Source: Acidimicrobiia bacterium
GTDB taxonomy: Bacteria > Actinomycetota > Acidimicrobiia > UBA2766
NCBI GenBank assembly: GCA_020850945.1
Contig: JADZDR010000052.1
Coordinates: 1 to 64,000, forward strand
Direction: 5' to 3'
DNA: 64,000 nt
In this document: positions 58,809-64,000 of the stretch, piece by piece
How the letters are laid out: every line of letters starts with the position of its first letter
Position numbering within the stretch: position 1 is the first letter of the stretch
Program-made: the position numbers and the translations under genes
Notes under the pieces: generated by a model
The model's database searches: none
Seen by the model: only the letters and a program-made list of their open reading frames with translations
What the model was told of the DNA's origin: nothing

Positions 58809-59936
58809 GTGCGCGTAGCGTTCGACGCGACGCCTCTCCTGGGCAACCCGACCGGGATCGGCTGGTTCACACTCGAACTGCTCCGCGCCGTGGCACGTCG
58901 ACACGAGGTGGATCCGCTTGCCTTCGCGATGACCTGGCGGGGGCGAAAGGCGCTCGATGCGGCCATCCCCGCCGGGGTGCGGGGCGTTCGCCGGCCAATG
59001 CCCGCCCGACTCGTGAGGGCGCTGTGGGGGAGGACGGACATCCCGCGTATCGAGCCCTGGACGGGGAGAGTGGACGTCGTGCACGGGACCAACTTCGTGG
59101 TTCCGCCGACCGCCGGGTCGTCGGTCGTCACGGTGCACGACCTCACGGCGTGGCGCTTCCCGGAGCTGACAGACCAACCGACCCGCGCCCTGCCCAAGCT
59201 CGTCGCGCGTGCGGTGCGCAGAGGTGCGTGGGTACACACGCCCTCCCAGTTCGTGGCCGACGAGGTGAGGGAACGTATCTCCGTCGAGCCGGATCGGGTT
59301 GTCGCGATCCATTCGGGCATTCCGGAAGTGCCGGATTCGCGAGCGGGGGCAGGCAGAGAGCTTGCCGGTCTGGCTCCGGGCGACCGCTACATGTTGGCGT
59401 TGGGGACGATCGAGCCGCGCAAGAACCACGTGGCCCTGGTCGAGGCCTTCGACCGCCTCGCGCCCGCGCACCCGGATGTGCATCTCGTCGTGGTGGGACC
59501 ACCCGGCTGGGGGGTAACCCGATTCGAGCAGGCCGTGGCCCACTCGCATGCCTCCGAGCGGATACACCGACTCGGCTACGTCTCGGCAAACGAGCGGGCG
59601 GCTCTCCTCCGTGACGCCGCGGTCTTCGCATATCCCTCCGTCTACGAGGGGTTCGGATTCCCGCCACTCGAGGCGATGTCCGTCGGCGTGCCGGTGGTGG
59701 CGACGACGGCCGGGTCCCTCCCCGAAGTCCTCGGGGACGCAGCGATCCTGGTCGACGGGTCCCGGGACGGCCTGCAGGCGGCCGATCCCCTGGCAGAGGC
59801 CTTGGCGACACTGCTCGACGACGACGCCGAATGGGAGGCTCGCTCGAAGGCAGGCCGGGATCACACCGCCCACTTCTCGTGGGATACCACGGCAGACCAA
59901 ATGGTGCGTCTCTACCACGCTGCCATGGCACGTTGA
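58809..59936 (+). CDS. Glycosyltransferase, GT4 family
   Basis: 375 residues from the GTG at 58809, where the conserved N-terminus V-R-V-A-F-D-A-T-P-L-L-G-N-P-T-G-I-G begins. V-V-T-V-H-D-L-T-A-W lies in the linker. I-H-S-G-I-P, L-A-L-G-T-I-E-P-R-K-N-H and S-V-Y-E-G-F-G-F-P-P-L-E-A-M-S-V-G are in the donor domain. It is closely similar in motif pattern to the transferase at 31073. The gap to rmlA is 34 bases, so co-transcription is likely. Confidence 0.92.
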   Translation: MRVAFDATPLLGNPTGIGWFTLELLRAVARRHEVDPLAFAMTWRGRKALDAAIPAGVRGVRRPMPARLVRALWGRTDIPRIEPWTGRVDVVHGTNFVVPPTAGSSVVTVHDLTAWRFPELTDQPTRALPKLVARAVRRGAWVHTPSQFVADEVRERISVEPDRVVAIHSGIPEVPDSRAGAGRELAGLAPGDRYMLALGTIEPRKNHVALVEAFDRLAPAHPDVHLVVVGPPGWGVTRFEQAVAHSHASERIHRLGYVSANERAALLRDAAVFAYPSVYEGFGFPPLEAMSVGVPVVATTAGSLPEVLGDAAILVDGSRDGLQAADPLAEALATLLDDDAEWEARSKAGRDHTAHFSWDTTADQMVRLYHAAMAR

Positions 59937-60069
59937 GGCCCCGACCGGGCCGAATTGGCGTCGAGTTCGACACGATCGGGGGATCCTCAAGCTCGGTTCC
60001 TCTCCCGCCGACCACTTCGACAGGGATTGGGATGGGAGGACGCGTGCACTACGAGGAGACGAGCCTCAC

Positions 60070-62112
60070 ATGTCCGTGCGGCCTGTGGCACCGACGAGAT
60101 CCCGACGCCTGGCGTGCGTGTCCTGCCTGCTGGGCGCGGTCCTCTTCGGCTCGAGCGCTCTGTCCGCCTCCGCCACGCCGAGCGATGTGCCCGAGCCCGT
60201 GGGAACACAGGAACCGAGCGCGGTCACACCCGAGGAGGCGGCCGCGGAGCGCATGCCTGCCGACGCCCAGGCCATGACCGAGATCGCCGAGGAGAATCCG
60301 GAGGCCCTGGATGCGGTGCCGACACACAAACTCGTCGTGACCGTGTCCGACGGCCAGACGGACACCGAGCTCGACGCAATCGCCTCCGAGCTCGGCGCAT
60401 CGTCAGTCGACGACCTGGGGCACGGAAGCGTGGCTGTCGAAGTCGCCGACCCGTTGTCAGTCGTCGAGGCAACCGAGGTGCTGGCGGACCTGGGTCCGGC
60501 CATCGCCGCAGTGGAGCCCGACCTCCCGGTCCTGCCCACCGCGGCTGTCAACGATACCTATCTCGGATCCCTCTGGGGCATGGGCACGGCGAAGTCCTTC
60601 GGAGTCGATCCGTCTTCCGCCTGGGCGGTCACAACCGGCGGGGGCGTGATCGTCGCCGTCGTCGACACGGGTGTGGACATCTACCACCCCGACCTGAGCA
60701 ACAACATCTGGGTCAACAGCGACGAGGTCGCCGGCAACGGGATCGACGACGACAGGAACGGGTACACAGACGACCGCTACGGTTTCGACTTCTACTCGAA
60801 CGACGCGAGCGTGTTTGATTCCGCCACCAACGACGCGCATGGGACCCATGTCGCGGGGACCATTGCCGGCGCTGCCAACAACGGTTTCGGGGTGGTGGGA
60901 GTCGCACCCCATGCCAAGATCATGCCCCTCAAGTTCATAAGCGGTTACGGCTACACGTCAGACGCCGTGAGAGCCATCAACTATGCCGTGGCAAACGGCG
61001 CCGACGTCATCAATGCGTCGTGGGGAGGGGGCGGATACAGCTCGACACTGAAGAGCGCCATCGACTACGCAGGCTCGCGAGGTGTCGTCTTCGTGGCGGC
61101 GGCGGGCAACAACGGGACGAACATAGACAGCAATCCGTACTACCCGGCAGCCCTGACGTCGGCGTCGCTCATCACTGTCGCAGCCATGACAGCCACCGGA
61201 ACGAGAGCCTCCTTCTCGAACTTCGGGTTGTCGTCAGTCGATATCGCGGCACCAGGTGAGTCGATCCTGTCGACCGTGCCGGGTGGTGGCTTTGCCTACT
61301 ACTCGGGTACTTCAATGGCCGCCCCACATGTGAGTGGCATTGTTGCCCTCGTGAAGTCATTCCGGCCCAGCTACAGTGCATCACAGGTCAAGAACATGGT
61401 TCTTGCCGGTTCGCTACCGAATGGCTCCTTCGCGGGGCTGGTCGCGACAGGTGGCATGGCGAATGCCCCGAGGTCTCTGCAGTGGTTGCCACCTTACTGG
61501 TGGGGCTGGGACATCGTGAGGGGTGTGGCCATGTCGCCGACCGGAGTCGGTGGATATACGTTTGACGGATGGGGTGGGATCCATGCCTGGCACGATGCGC
61601 CGGCAGCGGCAACGTCCAACGCGCCGTACTGGGTGGGCTGGGACATCGTGCGGTCCGGAACCGTGGTTTCGGGGAACGGCGGTTTCACACTCGACGGGTG
61701 GGGAGGGATACACGCCTGGGGTGGCGCGAGTGCAAACCGGACAGGTGCGCCATATTGGCGAGGCTGGGACATAGCGCGGGGCATGGCTGTCAACACCGAG
61801 GGATCGGGTGGATGGACACTCGACGGCTGGGGTGGCATTCACGCCTGGGGTGGCGCTCCGTCCGCTGGGCGGACACCCTATTGGCCCGGTTGGGACATAG
61901 CGCGGGGTATGGCTGTGAACACCGAGGGATCGGGTGGATGGACGCTCGACGGCTGGGGTGGCATTCACGCCTGGGGTGGTGCACCCGTCCCCGTGGATGG
62001 GCCCTACTGGAAAGGCTGGGACATCGCCCGCGGCCTCGACATCAGCGCCGACGGCAAGACCCTGTACATCATCGACGGCTGGGGCGGATTACACCCAGCG
62101 CATCTCCCCTGA
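60070..62112 (+). CDS. Subtilisin-like (S8) protease with five W-D-I-A-R repeats
   Basis: 680 residues from ATG 60070, with GAGGAGA ten bases upstream. A signal peptide (1-~38) is followed by a propeptide-like I9 region (~85-150). The S8 domain (~165-455) has the full triad: Asp199 in V-V-D-T-G-V-D, His257 in H-G-T-H-V-A-G-T and Ser415 in S-G-T-S-M-A-A-P-H. The C-terminal ~205 residues are five repeats; units 3 and 4 are nearly identical in DNA. The stop codon directly abuts the stop of the convergent amidase gene (62112/62113). Confidence 0.93.
   Translation: MSVRPVAPTRSRRLACVSCLLGAVLFGSSALSASATPSDVPEPVGTQEPSAVTPEEAAAERMPADAQAMTEIAEENPEALDAVPTHKLVVTVSDGQTDTELDAIASELGASSVDDLGHGSVAVEVADPLSVVEATEVLADLGPAIAAVEPDLPVLPTAAVNDTYLGSLWGMGTAKSFGVDPSSAWAVTTGGGVIVAVVDTGVDIYHPDLSNNIWVNSDEVAGNGIDDDRNGYTDDRYGFDFYSNDASVFDSATNDAHGTHVAGTIAGAANNGFGVVGVAPHAKIMPLKFISGYGYTSDAVRAINYAVANGADVINASWGGGGYSSTLKSAIDYAGSRGVVFVAAAGNNGTNIDSNPYYPAALTSASLITVAAMTATGTRASFSNFGLSSVDIAAPGESILSTVPGGGFAYYSGTSMAAPHVSGIVALVKSFRPSYSASQVKNMVLAGSLPNGSFAGLVATGGMANAPRSLQWLPPYWWGWDIVRGVAMSPTGVGGYTFDGWGGIHAWHDAPAAATSNAPYWVGWDIVRSGTVVSGNGGFTLDGWGGIHAWGGASANRTGAPYWRGWDIARGMAVNTEGSGGWTLDGWGGIHAWGGAPSAGRTPYWPGWDIARGMAVNTEGSGGWTLDGWGGIHAWGGAPVPVDGPYWKGWDIARGLDISADGKTLYIIDGWGGLHPAHLP
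61483..62109 (+). repeat. W-D-I-A-R repeat array, five units (protease)
   Basis: Units 3 and 4 (61762-61859 and 61888-61985, period 126 bp) differ at only a handful of positions over ~98 bases, several of them silent, showing recent duplication or gene conversion within an otherwise diverged array. Confidence 0.92.
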
Positions 62113-63993
62113 TCACCATGTGTGGACTCCACCCCACACGTCCGTCGTGTAGCCCGATGCCCCACCCCACGCCGGCTCGGACGGGATGTAGGACTGGGCG
62201 AACTCACGGCCGAGCCAGTAGGGATGCCCGCCGGGTTGGGGCGCGCCGCCGAAGGGATGGAGACCTCCCCATGCATCGAGGACCCAGCCGCCCGGGCCGG
62301 AGGGATTGAGGACCAGATCGCGGGCGATGTCCCACCCCGGCCAGTACGGAGCGCCGCTCGCGTTCAACGGGGGTGCGCCACCGAAGGAATGCAGCCCACC
62401 CCAACCATCCAGGACCCAGCCGCCGGGGCCGGACGGGTTCAAGGCGAGAGCCCTCGCGATGCTCCACGGCTTCCAGTACGGACCCCATCGTGTGTCGACG
62501 GTGGCACCTCCCCACGTGTGCAGGCCACCGAAGCCATCCAAGGTCACCCCGCCCGTACCTGTGGGGTCGCGTGCGATGTCCCACGCGATGTCCCACCCGT
62601 GCCAATACGGTGCACCTGCCCGGTTGACACTCGCGCCACCCCAGGGGTGAATGCCACCCCAGCCGTCGAGTGTGACACCACCATTCGACGCCGGGTCGCT
62701 CGTCACCCCTCGGGCTATCGCCCAGAGGTCCCAGTACGGAGGCTGAGGATCGACCGCGAGGGGAGGTGGTTTCTGGAGGAGAATCGGCCAGCGGGCGGCG
62801 ATCCTGTTCGCGAGGTCCGGGATGCGCACGTACAACTGGGAGCCGGGGCAATCCGTCGCCGAGGCGTCTTGGTGACCCGACACATTGCGCATGAGGACGG
62901 GTGTCCCGGCCGGCCACTTGGTTCCACCCTGGCTCTCGATCCACGTCTGCCCGGCCGGCCAGACGTTGTGGATGCTGAGCTTCCAGAGCAGGATCGATTC
63001 GAACGCCGCCATTGCCTCCGCGGACGGTGGAACCGAGATGTGGGAACCGAGAACGGAGACGCCTGTGGAGTAGGTGTTGAAACCTCCGGCGTGGGCGCCG
63101 ATCACCGAGTTCTGAACTCCTCCGAAGCGCCCTTCGAAGATCTGTCCGTACTTGTCGACGAGGAAGTTGTACCCGATGTCGTTCCATCCTCTGGAGAAGA
63201 CGTGATAGGAGTAGATACCCCGGATTATCCCTGCCGACTGGGAAGGTGAGTAGTCGTTCGAGCCTTCTGTGTGATGGACGATGCCTATCTTCACTTGGCC
63301 GTAGCTGGGTGGTGCTGCCCGCCAGCTCTCGTCCGCACCCCATTGCGCCCGTGTGATGATGTTCGGGAACGCACCTGCCTCGTCGGACGAGCCCTTGAAG
63401 ACCGCCGCGAGGGCGTCGAAGATCCGCTGGGGCACGGATCGTGCCGACCCGTCGAGATCGAGGAAGGCAACCTCGAGGCTCCGGGGATCACCTGCGGATT
63501 CGAGCTGCACCCACCTCGACGGTCCCGTGTAGACAGGAGGGCTCCCGGGTCGGGCCGGATTCCTCTTTCCCGTGTCGGACTCGCCATCGGGGACGTCGCC
63601 GGAGTCGAACGTCACAGTGAACCACTGTCCCCAGGACTTGCCGTCCACACTCGTCCGCACTCGTGCACTTCGAGGCAATTGGCCCTCGGTGTCGGCGGTG
63701 AATCCCAGCATCTCGAAGTCGAGGGAGGCCGGGAATACCACGGAGAATTGGTCCTCGCCCGCCACCTCTGCCACCGATACGCTCACTTCGGCATCATCCG
63801 CCGACTGCGACAGATCGGAGGAGCTCCTGCGTTCGACATGCGCGCCTGCCACCAGTTGCGCCAGATCCTCCTGCTCGATGGTGGGCGGAAACTCGGTGGC
63901 ACCGGCCGGCTGGACTGGGAGTCCGACGAATCCGAGGAACACGCCGAGCAACGTGAATCCGATGGTGAGGCGCACAGGCAGCTTGCGTTGCAT
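62113..63993 (-). CDS. PGRP-type N-acetylmuramoyl-L-alanine amidase with W-D-I-A-R repeats
   Basis: 626 residues from the ATG at 63993; an in-frame TTG at 63999 and any start beyond the window cannot be excluded. Residues 1-33 are a signal peptide. Residues ~60-190 are a beta-rich domain. Residues ~205-410 are an Amidase_2/PGRP domain: R-A-Q-W-G-A-D-E-S-W, zinc His in I-V-H-H-T-E-G, N-D-I-G-Y-N-F-L-V-D, G-A-H-A-G-G-F-N and S-G-H-Q-D-A-S-A-T-D-C-P-G. The C-terminal ~210 residues are five repeats. It should cleave or bind peptidoglycan at the surface. Confidence 0.93.
   Translation of the reverse strand: MQRKLPVRLTIGFTLLGVFLGFVGLPVQPAGATEFPPTIEQEDLAQLVAGAHVERRSSSDLSQSADDAEVSVSVAEVAGEDQFSVVFPASLDFEMLGFTADTEGQLPRSARVRTSVDGKSWGQWFTVTFDSGDVPDGESDTGKRNPARPGSPPVYTGPSRWVQLESAGDPRSLEVAFLDLDGSARSVPQRIFDALAAVFKGSSDEAGAFPNIITRAQWGADESWRAAPPSYGQVKIGIVHHTEGSNDYSPSQSAGIIRGIYSYHVFSRGWNDIGYNFLVDKYGQIFEGRFGGVQNSVIGAHAGGFNTYSTGVSVLGSHISVPPSAEAMAAFESILLWKLSIHNVWPAGQTWIESQGGTKWPAGTPVLMRNVSGHQDASATDCPGSQLYVRIPDLANRIAARWPILLQKPPPLAVDPQPPYWDLWAIARGVTSDPASNGGVTLDGWGGIHPWGGASVNRAGAPYWHGWDIAWDIARDPTGTGGVTLDGFGGLHTWGGATVDTRWGPYWKPWSIARALALNPSGPGGWVLDGWGGLHSFGGAPPLNASGAPYWPGWDIARDLVLNPSGPGGWVLDAWGGLHPFGGAPQPGGHPYWLGREFAQSYIPSEPAWGGASGYTTDVWGGVHTW
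62116..62750 (-). repeat. W-D-I-A-R repeat array, five units (amidase)
   Basis: Units start at Y-W-D-L-W-A-I-A-R-G, Y-W-H-G-W-D-I-A-W, Y-W-K-P-W-S-I-A-R, Y-W-P-G-W-D-I-A-R and Y-W-L-G-R-E-F-A-Q. The last unit ends the protein with D-V-W-G-G-V-H-T-W. Confidence 0.9.
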
Positions 63994-64000
63994 CGGCAAC

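Overview
This looks like chromosomal DNA of a high-GC actinobacterium, most likely class Acidimicrobiia. The evidence is the uniformly GC-rich coding style, many GTG starts, leaderless start codons, a DUF222/13E12-HNH gene, a decaprenyl-phosphoryl-arabinose (DPA) pathway operon, and several secreted proteins carrying the W-D-I-A-R / D-G-W-G-G repeat that I associate with that class. The class assignment is inference; no rRNA or marker gene is present.

Left part (1-15,650): mixed housekeeping and accessory genes. They are a zinc-ribbon/proline-repeat protein cut by the window edge, tRNA-Gly(GCC), a HAF-repeat secreted protein lying between the tRNA and a 49-bp copy of its 3' half, a secreted protein, a two-component system whose kinase carries a second, degenerate kinase half, an MBL hydrolase, a VapBC-type toxin-antitoxin pair with a perfect 28-bp palindromic operator, a methyltransferase, a truncated PPOX-class gene remnant, a berberine-bridge-type oxidoreductase, a VOC protein, a lipoprotein and a GH32 glycosidase that share a mirror-symmetric divergent promoter, and a DUF222-HNH gene behind a LexA box.

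Middle and right (15,680-64,000): a large cell-surface glycan region. It holds ten genes with recognisable GT-B glycosyltransferase domains (one a fusion of two enzymes), one degenerate GT-like gene, two sugar-region methyltransferases, a YfhO-type membrane protein, the DPA pathway (UbiA phosphoribosyltransferase, DprE1, DprE2), a Wzm/Wzt-type ABC exporter, GDP-mannose 4,6-dehydratase and long-form RmlA. It is interrupted by a LolD/FtsX-type transporter, a PAS histidine kinase, heme A synthase and a dienoyl-CoA-isomerase-type protein.

The most striking system is a set of five secreted proteins interspersed with the glycan genes (43,922-46,510; 50,017-51,216; 53,525-55,327; 60,070-62,112; 62,113-63,993). 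Each joins a different functional domain (FG-GAP propeller, M15-like metallopeptidase, PQQ sugar dehydrogenase, subtilisin, PGRP amidase) to the same array of about five 41-43-residue repeats. I infer a five-bladed, tachylectin-2-like propeller used as a common surface or glycan docking module. The genes probably work together: nucleotide sugars and lipid-linked arabinose are made, a polymer is assembled by the transferases, exported by Wzm/Wzt, and enzymes displayed on or in it through the shared module.
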